From positions 1 through 7,114 of the forward strand of contig JAQVYO010000077.1 in assembly GCA_028708585.1 (NCBI GenBank): DNA of 7,114 nucleotides, in the 5' to 3' direction. The position numbers and the translations under genes were made by a program. Within the stretch, counting starts at the first letter, position 1. Every line of letters starts with the position of its first letter. Below, one piece after another: positions 1 to 5,627 of the stretch. The notes beneath the pieces are model-generated. The model was not told the origin of the DNA and searched no databases. It was given only the letters and a program-made list of their open reading frames with translations. Source of the stretch: Oscillospiraceae bacterium. Lineage in GTDB: Bacteria > Bacillota > Clostridia > Oscillospirales > Oscillospiraceae.

Positions 1-1360
1 CATACCGCCGCAGACGCCGGCGCAGTACTTCCCCCATGGCCTGATAATCATCCTGTCCCGTTTGGTCTTTAATTTTGAATTGACGGTAATCCCGTTTCAG
101 TGGTCTTCCATCTGTAAACACCGTCATAGAAGCTACAATATCGGCTCCTCCGGTGTTGGAAATGTCATACGCTTCAATGCGCTTGGGCAGACGCTCCAGA
201 GAAAGCAGCTTTTGCAATGCTTCCAGAAGACGGTTCTCCCGCTCTTCTCTGCCGGCGGCCTGCTGTAGTCTTTGCGCGGCATTTTCCCCCGCAAGGCGCA
301 CCTGTTCGGCTTTTTCTCCCCTTTGAGGAACCGCAACGTGTACCGGATGACCGGCCTGCTGCGTCAGCATCCGCATAAAATCCTCCAAGTTCTCCAAAGG
401 GCAGGGAAGCAAAACCTGCCGTGGAATCCTTCCACGGCTTGCATAATACTGATGCAGCACGGAGGAAATAACCGAGGCGGCGTCTTCCTCCAGAGGAATG
501 GAAAACAACCTGGCGTCCTTGTCCAGCAGCTCGCCGCCGATATAATGCAGAACGGCAAAAGCAGATTTTTCCCCTTCCTGCTGGAGGCCAACCGCATCGG
601 TGTCTGCCATACCGCCGGCCACCAGCTGCTGCCGCTTTCCCAGCAGGGCTATTGACTGGCATCTGTCCCGCAGTTCCGCCGCGCACTCAAACCGCAGTTC
701 TTCCGCCGCCTGTTCCATTTCCATTTGCAGCTCCCTCTCCACCTGGGAGGGCTTCCCTTCCAGCAGCAGAACGGCTTTGGAAATCCCCGACCGGTACGCT
801 TCGGCACTCATTCCCCGCCGGCACCATCCATCGCAGTTTCCAATCTGATAATAGAGACAGGGCCGCTCCCGCCCGATGTCTCTGGGAAACTTCCTGCTGC
901 AAACCGGAAGTTTCAGCGCCTTGCAAAGCGCATCAATCACGGACCGGGTTTCCGCCCTGCCGCCATAAGGGCCAAAATAGCGCGCGCCATCCTCTGAAGG
1001 CTTGGAAACCATGCTGAACCGCGGATATTCCTCCCCCTGGGACAGCCGGATATAGGGATATCCTTTGTCATCCTTCAGCAAAATATTGTATTTCGGCATA
1101 TGCCGCTTAATTAAGGCGCATTCCAAAACCAAGGCGTCGAATTCGCCGCCGACAATAATCACGTCAAAATCCGAAACCTGCTGGATCATCGCTTCGGTTT
1201 TAGCGCCGTGATCTACATCTTGAAAGTATTGGCTCACACGGTTTTTCAGCGCCTTAGCTTTTCCAACGTAAATCACTTTTCCGGACTTGTCCATCATCAG
1301 ATAAACGCCTGGGGACAAAGGCAAATTTTTGGCTTTTTCTCTGAGTTCTTCACGCTTCAT
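1..1360 (-). CDS. uvrC: UvrABC excinuclease subunit C (N-terminal 453 residues; C-terminus beyond the left edge)
   Basis: UvrC cuts the damaged strand on both sides of a lesion after UvrB has been loaded, in nucleotide excision repair. I translated the minus strand by hand from the ATG at 1360-1358 and the frame stays open to base 1. The GIY-YIG nuclease domain is at the N-terminus: GVY at 18-20, YVG at 31-33, Arg41, and Glu80 in LVLECALIK. Four cysteines at 154, 168, 176 and 180 match the spacing of the Fe-S ligands known in E. coli UvrC. A UVR motif (about 203-238, AAEELRFECAAELRD) would bind UvrB. The RNase H-like domain begins around 395 with YDISNTGG; Asp399 and the DDY at 437-439 fit the first two catalytic acids. 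The rest of this domain and the HhH region are off the window. GGAG lies 8 nt before the ATG. An overlapping upstream ATG is out of frame and stops after five codons. The gene follows the crh-like gene on the same strand. Confidence 0.97.
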   Translation of the reverse strand, partial: MKREELREKAKNLPLSPGVYLMMDKSGKVIYVGKAKALKNRVSQYFQDVDHGAKTEAMIQQVSDFDVIIVGGEFDALVLECALIKRHMPKYNILLKDDKGYPYIRLSQGEEYPRFSMVSKPSEDGARYFGPYGGRAETRSVIDALCKALKLPVCSRKFPRDIGRERPCLYYQIGNCDGWCRRGMSAEAYRSGISKAVLLLEGKPSQVERELQMEMEQAAEELRFECAAELRDRCQSIALLGKRQQLVAGGMADTDAVGLQQEGEKSAFAVLHYIGGELLDKDARLFSIPLEEDAASVISSVLHQYYASRGRIPRQVLLPCPLENLEDFMRMLTQQAGHPVHVAVPQRGEKAEQVRLAGENAAQRLQQAAGREERENRLLEALQKLLSLERLPKRIEAYDISNTGGADIVASMTVFTDGRPLKRDYRQFKIKDQTGQDDYQAMGEVLRRRLRRY

Positions 1361-1408
1361 GAATATCGCTCCATCAAGAAAAGGGCCACCCCCAAAAACA
1401 GGGCAGCC

Positions 1409-1425
1409 CGCCCGTAAAGCGGGCG
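1409..1425 (-). other. GC-rich hairpin between the crh-like gene and uvrC
   Basis: On the minus strand CGCCCG pairs with CGGGCG around a CTTTA loop, giving six GC-rich pairs. An alternative register, GCCCGC with GCGGGC, uses the adjacent bases. A run of five T (minus strand, in TGTTTTTG) follows about 8-14 nt further on. This could be a weak intrinsic terminator for the crh-like gene, but the T-run is not directly attached to the stem. The predicted uvrC start site (about 1419) falls inside the dyad, so it may instead act in the uvrC 5' leader or as an operator. Confidence 0.4.
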
Positions 1426-1454
1426 ATTATTTCACTGGTTGACGACACTGTCAT
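1426..1454 (-). promoter_or_regulatory. Candidate sigma-A promoter of uvrC
   Basis: Read on the minus strand, ATGACA (1454-1449, five of six to TTGACA) is followed after exactly 17 nt by AATAAT (1431-1426, five of six to TATAAT). Initiation would be near 1419, about 60 nt before the uvrC ATG. This suggests that uvrC can be transcribed independently of the crh-like gene. The call rests on sequence match only. Confidence 0.5.
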
Positions 1455-1505
1455 ATGATCTGGTTTTTAGATGGCGGAGCCGAAGCGCTGCAACGGCCGG
1501 TTTGA

Positions 1506-1769
1506 TTACTCCGAAAAATCGGATAAAATCAACGCGGACAAAGCGTCAACCGCAGCCTTTTCGTCCGCACCGTCGGCGATAATGTTAATTGAAGTTCCTT
1601 TTACAATGCCAAGAGAGAGTACGCCCAGAAGACTTTTCGCATTGACTCTGCGCTCATCCTTTTCAATCCAGATGCTGCTTTTGAACTCATTTGCCTTTTA
1701 GATGAAAAACGTGGCGGGTCTTGCATAGAGTCCTACCTGGTTATTCACAATCGCTTCCTTCATGTACAT
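1506..1769 (-). pseudogene. Crh/HPr-like phosphocarrier-family protein with an in-frame TAA at codon 24
   Basis: HPr carries phosphate from enzyme I to sugar permeases through His15, and when phosphorylated on Ser46 by HprK it works with CcpA in catabolite control. Crh is the regulatory paralogue that lacks His15. Reading the minus strand from the ATG at 1769 gives an 87-residue HPr-length frame ending at TAA 1508-1506, interrupted by TAA at 1700-1698. The family signature is clear on both sides of the stop: GLYARPATFFI before it, then KANEFKSSIWIEKDERR and NAKSLLGVLSLGI after it. Numbering coincides with HPr: residue 15 is Tyr instead of His, Ser46 is present, and the stop occupies position 24, which is Gln in B. 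subtilis HPr (CAA to TAA is one base change). AGGAG lies 8 nt before the start. The rest of the frame has no further stop or frameshift. It is either a very recent nonsense mutation, a base-calling error, or translated by readthrough. Loss of His15 suggests a regulatory, Crh-like role rather than sugar transport. Confidence 0.85.
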
Positions 1770-1777
1770 GAAACTCA

Positions 1778-1782
1778 CTCCT
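1778..1782 (-). promoter_or_regulatory. Ribosome binding site of the crh-like gene
   Basis: AGGAG on the minus strand lies 8 nt from the ATG at 1769-1767. A second in-frame ATG two codons later is less well spaced. An intact ribosome binding site suggests the gene was functional until very recently, or still is. Confidence 0.75.
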
Positions 1783-1799
1783 CAGTAGCTCATCTATTG

Positions 1800-1814
1800 T
1801 GGTACAGCATACCA
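1800..1814. promoter_or_regulatory. Dyad overlapping the -10 of the crh-like promoter (candidate operator)
   Basis: TGGTA-CAGCA-TACCA is a perfect 5-bp inverted repeat around a 5-nt centre. It covers the -10 element and predicted start of the crh-like promoter, where a repressor would normally bind. On the minus strand it also contains the second copy of a GGTATG(T/C)TG direct repeat, whose first copy lies 16 bp upstream within the promoter spacer. No known regulator is recognised. Confidence 0.35.
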
Positions 1815-1834
1815 AATTTCCAACATACCGTCAA
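1806..1834 (-). promoter_or_regulatory. Candidate sigma-A promoter of the crh-like gene
   Basis: On the minus strand TTGACG (1834-1829, five of six) is followed after 17 nt by TATGCT (1811-1806, four of six). TGG directly before the -10 makes it an extended TGn -10. Transcription would start near 1799, leaving a leader of about 30 nt with an AGGAG site. The spacing and extended -10 make this the clearest sigma-A-type promoter in the window. Confidence 0.6.
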
Positions 1835-1914
1835 TCTTTTTCTGTGATTTTCTAAAACAGGACCGGAAATTTTTTTATAAGATGTCCCATCCTCCAATGG
1901 TGGACGTGCAAGCT

Positions 1915-1930
1915 TGGCACAATTTTTGCA
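1915..1930 (+). promoter_or_regulatory. Sigma-54 (-24/-12) promoter-like element upstream of yqfC
   Basis: TGGCAC at 1915-1920, five bases, then TTGCA at 1926-1930 reproduces the conserved core of sigma-54 promoters, with GG and GC 12 bp apart. It reads rightwards; transcription would start near 1941, about 55 nt before yqfC. No enhancer-binding site is recognised upstream. Competing readings of the same bases: TTGGCA (1914-1919) as a sigma-A -35 with a poor -10 (TCTATG, 1937-1942), or CATACTGT (1929-1936) as a sigma-E-like -10 without a matching -35. In B. subtilis this operon head is sigma-E dependent, so a sigma-54 promoter would be unexpected. Confidence 0.4.
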
Positions 1931-1977
1931 TACTGTTCTATGGGAATTTCTTTTCCGGTTGAGCCGGCATTATATAT

Positions 1978-1988
1978 AAGGCGGGGAT
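1978..1988 (+). promoter_or_regulatory. Ribosome binding region deciding the yqfC start
   Basis: The stretch AAGGCGGGGAT matches the extended Shine-Dalgarno AAGGAGGTGAT at nine of eleven positions. Its core ends about 10 nt before the ATG at 1995. A shorter AGGA (1991-1994) touches that ATG directly but is 6 nt from the in-frame ATG at 2001. Either start is possible; they differ by two residues. Confidence 0.45.
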
Positions 1989-1994
1989 GTAGGA

Positions 1995-2285
1995 ATGGAG
2001 ATGGGTAAAAAGCAAAACAACGAAAGCTTCCTTGAAAAATTGGCGGAGACACTGGATTTGCCGGGCGACGTGGTGGCCGGACTGCCGCGCATGGAAATCA
2101 CCGGCTGCCGCGCGCTCATGATGGAAAACCACAGAGGCATTTTGCAGTACAGCACGGAAGAAATCGACATTGGGGGCAGTCAGGCGGTGGTCAAAGTCTT
2201 CGGGGAACATCTGATTTTGCGGGCCATGAACGGGAGAGAGCTTTTAATCGTTGGACAAATCTTCAAGATAGAGTTCGTTTATTAG
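1995..2285 (+). CDS. yqfC: Sporulation protein YqfC
   Basis: YqfC is a small protein of spore-forming Firmicutes, found next to yqfD and belonging to the sigma-E (mother-cell) regulon in B. subtilis; its biochemical role is not established. The 96-residue product fits the family length (93 in B. subtilis). Family features visible here are the charged N-terminus, then LDLPGDVVAGLPRMEITG (about 17-34), the segment MMENHRGILQYSTEEIDI (about 38-55) and a C-terminal part of short alternating hydrophobic segments ending GQIFKIEFVY. There is no signal peptide or membrane segment. It is the first plus-strand gene after the divergent control region and lies 11 nt before yqfD, so the two are almost certainly cotranscribed. 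If the ATG at 2001 is used, the protein has 94 residues. Confidence 0.9.
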   Translation: MEMGKKQNNESFLEKLAETLDLPGDVVAGLPRMEITGCRALMMENHRGILQYSTEEIDIGGSQAVVKVFGEHLILRAMNGRELLIVGQIFKIEFVY

Positions 2286-2296
2286 GGGGGGCGCGC

Positions 2297-3505
2297 ATGC
2301 AGTTTCTTATTAATCTACTGCGGGGGGAAGTCTGGCTGGAAGTTGAAGGCGCATTTCCCGAACGTTTTCTCAACATTTGCGCCGCCAACAACATTCCTTT
2401 CTGGGATCTCGCCTGGAAAAGCGAAACTCGCCTTCAGGTCCGGGTCACCCGGAAAAATTACAAGCTTCTTACGGCTTACGCGGCCCGGGCCATGTGCAAG
2501 ATTACGCCGCTCAAACAGGAAGGACTCCCCTTTTTCCTGGGGCGCTTCCGCCGGCGCTACGCTCTTTTGGTGGGACTTGCCGTTTGCCTCATTGCCGTGG
2601 CGGTTTTATCCAGCTTCGTTCTAGATATAAGGGTCACCGGCAACCAAACGGTTTCCACAGGACGGATCCTCACCGAACTGCGGGACCTTGGTGTGCGCGT
2701 GGGCACTTACGGCCCTTCCATTGATTCGGGAGAGATCCGTCATAAACTGCTGCTGCGCATCCCGGAGTTATCCTGGTTCACCCTCAACCGCAGCGGCTGC
2801 CGGGCAAATGTCATTGTCCGGGAACGGATTGCAAAGCCTAAAATCGTGGACGCCAGCATTCCCAGCAACATTGTGTCCACCAAAGCTGGAATTATTACCC
2901 GCGTCGAGGTCTTGCAGGGAGCCCCGCAGGTCGTCACCGGTTCCACCGTGCTTCCCGGGGAATTGCTCATCAGCGGCGTGGACGACGTGGAAAGCGCGGC
3001 GGGAAACGGCAGCTCAACCGGGGCAAGGTTTGTGCATGCCATGGGAAGCGTTTATGCCCGCACCTGGTACACATTGCAGGCGGAAACGCCCCTCACCGCT
3101 TATGCAAAGCAATATACCGGGGAAAAAAAGAGCCGCTATTCTCTGTTGTGGGGGGAATCATGTATAAATTTTTATGGGAACGGTAGAATTTCCTATGACA
3201 ACTATGATAAAATAGAAAAAATATATTCACTCCGACTATCGGACAGTTTTATGCTGCCCTTATCTCTGCGAAAGGAAGGCTACGCGGAATATAAAATAGA
3301 AAAGGCCGCCGTCAACCGACCTTCCGCGGAAAATTATTTAAAGGGCGTTCTGGACAACCGGCTGAAGGATGCAATCGGCGACGGGGAGACTCTGCATAAA
3401 AGCTATACAGTCAAAGAAGAAAACAATGTGCTTTGCGTCACTTTGCTCGGAGAGTGTCAGGAACAGATTGGAACACTCGTGGAAATGCCGCAAAGCGGCA
3501 GGTAA
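2297..3505 (+). CDS. yqfD: Sporulation protein YqfD
   Basis: YqfD is a single-pass membrane protein needed for efficient sporulation in B. subtilis; its molecular function is not known. The 402-residue product matches the family length of about 400. The order is a cytosolic N-terminal domain (1-85), a basic RFRRR stretch, one membrane segment (about 88-108), then a POTRA-like region starting FVLDIRVTGNQTVS (about 107-178, similar in layout to FtsQ). Next comes a segment around 190-228 with AGIITRVEVLQGAPQVVTGSTV and PGELLISG, which resembles the repeated-hairpin wording of lipoyl or barrel-sandwich folds, and a C-terminal domain. The basic stretch before the membrane segment fits an N-in, C-out topology. 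A G-rich ribosome site (AGGGGGGG) precedes the ATG. The stretch 3160-3310 is clearly more AT-rich than the rest of the gene but remains in frame with family-like residues. Confidence 0.92.
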   Translation: MQFLINLLRGEVWLEVEGAFPERFLNICAANNIPFWDLAWKSETRLQVRVTRKNYKLLTAYAARAMCKITPLKQEGLPFFLGRFRRRYALLVGLAVCLIAVAVLSSFVLDIRVTGNQTVSTGRILTELRDLGVRVGTYGPSIDSGEIRHKLLLRIPELSWFTLNRSGCRANVIVRERIAKPKIVDASIPSNIVSTKAGIITRVEVLQGAPQVVTGSTVLPGELLISGVDDVESAAGNGSSTGARFVHAMGSVYARTWYTLQAETPLTAYAKQYTGEKKSRYSLLWGESCINFYGNGRISYDNYDKIEKIYSLRLSDSFMLPLSLRKEGYAEYKIEKAAVNRPSAENYLKGVLDNRLKDAIGDGETLHKSYTVKEENNVLCVTLLGECQEQIGTLVEMPQSGR

Positions 3506-3583
3506 ACCGGCGGCATCCGCTCTGGGCGGGATCATCCAAATCTGCGGCCGGGAATAGAAACAAACGGGAGAGGGCAGCTACGA

Positions 3584-4552
3584 ATGACAGAACAGACGAT
3601 CAGTTTGGAACGCATGGATCAAGCCATCAATATTTTTGGTTCTTTTGATGAAAATATCCGGGTTCTTGAAAAAGACCTGGGCGTTACGGTCATCAACCGG
3701 GACTCCGAATTGAAAATTACCGGCGATCCGGAAAATGTGATGTACGCCGTGAAAGCCACCAACGGGCTTTTGTCTCTATCCGCCCGGGGGGAACCCATCA
3801 ACGAGCAAAATGTGCGGTATATCATCGGCCTGGTCCGCAAGGGCCAGGAAGATAAAATTACCGAACTTGGAAAAGACGTCATCTGCGTCACCGTCAAAGG
3901 CAAACCCATCAAGGCCAAGACCATCGGCCAAAAAAAATATGTGAACGCCATTTCCAAAAACGTGGTCACCTTAGGTATCGGCCCGGCAGGCACCGGCAAG
4001 ACCTATCTTGCGGTGGCGGCCGCCGTCGCCGCATTTCGGGACAAGGAGGTCAATCGCATCATTTTAACCAGACCCGCCGTGGAAGCGGGAGAGCGTCTGG
4101 GATTTCTGCCCGGCGACCTGCAAAGCAAAGTAGACCCTTATCTGCGCCCGCTCTATGACGCCCTTTTTGAAATGATGGGTACGGAAAACTACGCAAAACA
4201 CATAGAACGGGGCAATATTGAAGTGGCTCCCCTGGCCTATATGCGCGGCAGAACCTTAGACGATTCGTTTATCATTCTGGATGAGGCGCAAAATACCTCC
4301 CGGGAACAAATGAAAATGTTTTTAACCAGAATCGGGTTTGGTTCCAAGGTAGTTATCACCGGGGACATCACTCAAATCGATCTCCCCTCCGACAAAGTCA
4401 GCGGTCTGAAGGAAGCAATGCGGGTGCTGAAGAACGTGGAAGGCATCGCCTTATGCATGCTGACGGAGAGCGATGTGGTACGTCATGTGCTGGTACAGCG
4501 GATCATCAAAGCCTATGACGAGTATGAGCATCGGAAAACAAACAGGCGGTAA
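3584..4552 (+). CDS. phoH: PhoH family ATPase (YbeZ type)
   Basis: PhoH/YbeZ is a cytosolic P-loop NTPase that partners with the RNase YbeY, encoded directly downstream, and is linked to RNA metabolism and ribosome maturation. The name comes from the phosphate-regulated E. coli protein, but this chromosomal form is housekeeping. The 322 residues comprise an N-terminal KH-like region (about 1-60), a linker, and the ATPase domain. Walker A is GPAGTGKT at 133-140, the motif TRPAVEAGERLGFLPGDL follows at 162-179, Walker B is FIILDEAQN at 229-237, and the TGD sensor is at 259-261. The length is typical. GGGAGAGGG ends 9 nt before the ATG. It follows yqfD after 78 nt in which I see no terminator, and its stop lies 12 nt before the ybeY ATG. 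In B. subtilis pgpH separates phoH from ybeY; here they are adjacent. Confidence 0.96.
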   Translation: MTEQTISLERMDQAINIFGSFDENIRVLEKDLGVTVINRDSELKITGDPENVMYAVKATNGLLSLSARGEPINEQNVRYIIGLVRKGQEDKITELGKDVICVTVKGKPIKAKTIGQKKYVNAISKNVVTLGIGPAGTGKTYLAVAAAVAAFRDKEVNRIILTRPAVEAGERLGFLPGDLQSKVDPYLRPLYDALFEMMGTENYAKHIERGNIEVAPLAYMRGRTLDDSFIILDEAQNTSREQMKMFLTRIGFGSKVVITGDITQIDLPSDKVSGLKEAMRVLKNVEGIALCMLTESDVVRHVLVQRIIKAYDEYEHRKTNRR

Positions 4553-4564
4553 TTGGAGGGCATA

Positions 4565-5062
4565 ATGAACCATCATATTTTCATCCGGTTTGAAACGCCG
4601 GCGCCCTGCGCCCCTCAAATCGCCCGTCTGATCCGAACGGCCATACGCGGCGCGCTGAAAGCAGAAAGCGTTTCAGTTCCCTGCGAAGTGGACGTCCTGA
4701 TTACCGGTGATGCCGAAATCCACAAACTCAACCTTGCGCAGCGCGGCGTAGACAGGCCCACCGACGTACTTTCCTTTCCCGCATTTTCCCTTCTTCCAGG
4801 CGCATTTGTGGCAAGGCCCGAGGACATCGAGCCGGCAACAGGCCTTATGCCTCTGGGCGACATGGTGCTTTCCCTGGAGCGGGCGGCCCGGCAGGCGCGG
4901 GAATACGGCCATTCCTTTCATCGGGAAATCGGCTTTCTCACCGTTCATTCCATGCTGCACCTTTTGGGCTATGATCACATGGACGATGGACCGGAGCAGC
5001 GCCGGATGCGGGCGCGCGAGGAAGTTATTTTGCAGGAATTGGGCCTTCAGCGGCCCCTGTAA
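4565..5062 (+). CDS. ybeY: Endoribonuclease YbeY (rRNA maturation factor)
   Basis: YbeY is a zinc-dependent single-strand endoribonuclease involved in 16S rRNA 3' end maturation and ribosome quality control. The 165-residue product has the family landmarks: LNLAQRGVDRPTDVLSFPAF (about 55-74), LGDMVLS (97-103), and the zinc site HSMLHLLGYDH with His128, His132 and His138. Position 129 is Ser where many relatives have Gly. I chose the ATG at 4565 because GGAGG (4555-4559) lies 5 nt before it. The open frame extends back to a TTG at 4553, but that start would place the ribosome site inside the gene. The start is 12 nt after the phoH stop, fitting the known YbeZ-YbeY partnership. The C-terminus (REEVILQELGL) is typical. 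Confidence 0.95.
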   Translation: MNHHIFIRFETPAPCAPQIARLIRTAIRGALKAESVSVPCEVDVLITGDAEIHKLNLAQRGVDRPTDVLSFPAFSLLPGAFVARPEDIEPATGLMPLGDMVLSLERAARQAREYGHSFHREIGFLTVHSMLHLLGYDHMDDGPEQRRMRAREEVILQELGLQRPL

Positions 5063-5119
5063 ATTGGTACAAGCCTCCAGCGCTATGTTTTATTTTACCA
5101 CAGGCAATAAAAATGGAAC

Positions 5120-5150
5120 GAATTTTGCCGGAAATCCGGCTTGCGAATTC
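5120..5150 (+). other. Hairpin in the ybeY-dgkA gap
   Basis: In the 103-nt gap, GCCGG (5127-5131) pairs with CCGGC (5136-5140) around AAAT, and the outer arms GAATT (5120-5124) and AATTC (5146-5150) can pair across an unequal internal loop. It ends 5 nt before the dgkA ribosome site GGAG (5155-5158). There is no T-run, so it is not an intrinsic terminator. A leader structure or processing site is possible; I see no convincing promoter in the gap. Confidence 0.3.
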
Positions 5151-5165
5151 CATCGGAGTGATTGT

Positions 5166-5627
5166 ATGGCATGGCTCAAACATTTGACAAACAGTTTCCT
5201 CTGGGCGGGCAGAGGTTTTTTCCTGGCGGTCCGGCGGGAACGCAATATGCGTATCCATTTGACCGCAATCTTTTATGTGACCATAGCCGGACTGCTTTCC
5301 GGTCTCAGCCGGCAGGACTGGGCCATCCTCGTTCTCTGTTTCGGCATGGTGCCCGCCGCCGAGCTAATCAATACCGCGCTGGAAGAAGCATGCAACGCGA
5401 TTACCGAAGAGCGAAACAATAAAATCTGCGCGGCAAAAGATGTGGCCGCCGCTGGCGTTCTGTTTACCGCCCTGGCTTCGGCGGGAGTGGCCGTCTGTAT
5501 CTTCGGCCGCAAAGCGGTTTGGTCCCATATCGCCTCTCTCTTGGCCGCCCGCCCATTTCTTGCCGCGGCTCTTGCGCTTACCCTCCCGCTTGCTTTATTA
5601 TGGATCAAAGGAAGAACAGAAAAATGA
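5166..5627 (+). CDS. dgkA: Diacylglycerol/undecaprenol kinase family membrane protein
   Basis: Gram-positive DgkA proteins phosphorylate undecaprenol (some act on diacylglycerol) with ATP at the inner face of the membrane, feeding the lipid carrier for cell-wall synthesis. The 153-residue product contains RERNMRIH (24-31), membrane segments at about 33-48, 52-65 and 95-113, and the active-site stretch AELINTALEE with Glu66, Asn69 and Glu73, plus AKD with Lys91 and Asp92. The family Asp four residues after the second Glu (Asp80 in E. coli DgkA) is Asn77 here. A further hydrophobic segment at about 122-147 is an extra C-terminal helix compared with the 123-residue B. subtilis protein. The ATG at 5166 has GGAG 7 nt upstream; the frame is open further back into ybeY, but that upstream part is not family-like. 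The stop overlaps the era start as ATGA. Confidence 0.9.
   Translation: MAWLKHLTNSFLWAGRGFFLAVRRERNMRIHLTAIFYVTIAGLLSGLSRQDWAILVLCFGMVPAAELINTALEEACNAITEERNNKICAAKDVAAAGVLFTALASAGVAVCIFGRKAVWSHIASLLAARPFLAAALALTLPLALLWIKGRTEK

Noticed and set aside
174..686. Long open frames of up to 170 codons on both strands across 62-1017
   Set aside because: They are shadows of uvrC, which is open through the whole stretch in another minus-strand frame and shows clear domain motifs.
1698..1700. TAA as a recoded sense codon
   Set aside because: Known stop recoding (selenocysteine, pyrrolysine) uses TGA or TAG, and four other genes in the window end on TAA.
1471..1701. Plus-strand open frame of 76 codons opposite the crh-like gene
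   Set aside because: It is antisense to a recognisable HPr-family frame and has no family resemblance; it starts without a ribosome site.
1876..1881. TATAAG as a sigma-A -10 for the plus-strand operon
   Set aside because: It lies in an A/T-rich run with no -35 at the right distance (TAAAAC) and no TGn extension.
1929..1936. CATACTGT as a sigma-E -10 for yqfC
   Set aside because: The -10 match is fair, but the expected -35 position holds TGCAAGCT, which matches poorly; kept only as a competing reading of the sigma-54 site.
4553..4564. TTG start for ybeY giving four extra residues
   Set aside because: GGAGG lies inside this extension and is ideally spaced for the ATG at 4565.
5064..5092. TTGGTA followed by T/A-rich hexamers as a dgkA promoter
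   Set aside because: No acceptable -10 occurs at 16-18 nt; the candidates are at 14 or 21 nt.
5519..5623. N-terminal extension of Era
   Set aside because: The bases encode the DgkA C-terminus in another frame, and the family N-terminus fits the ATG at 5624.
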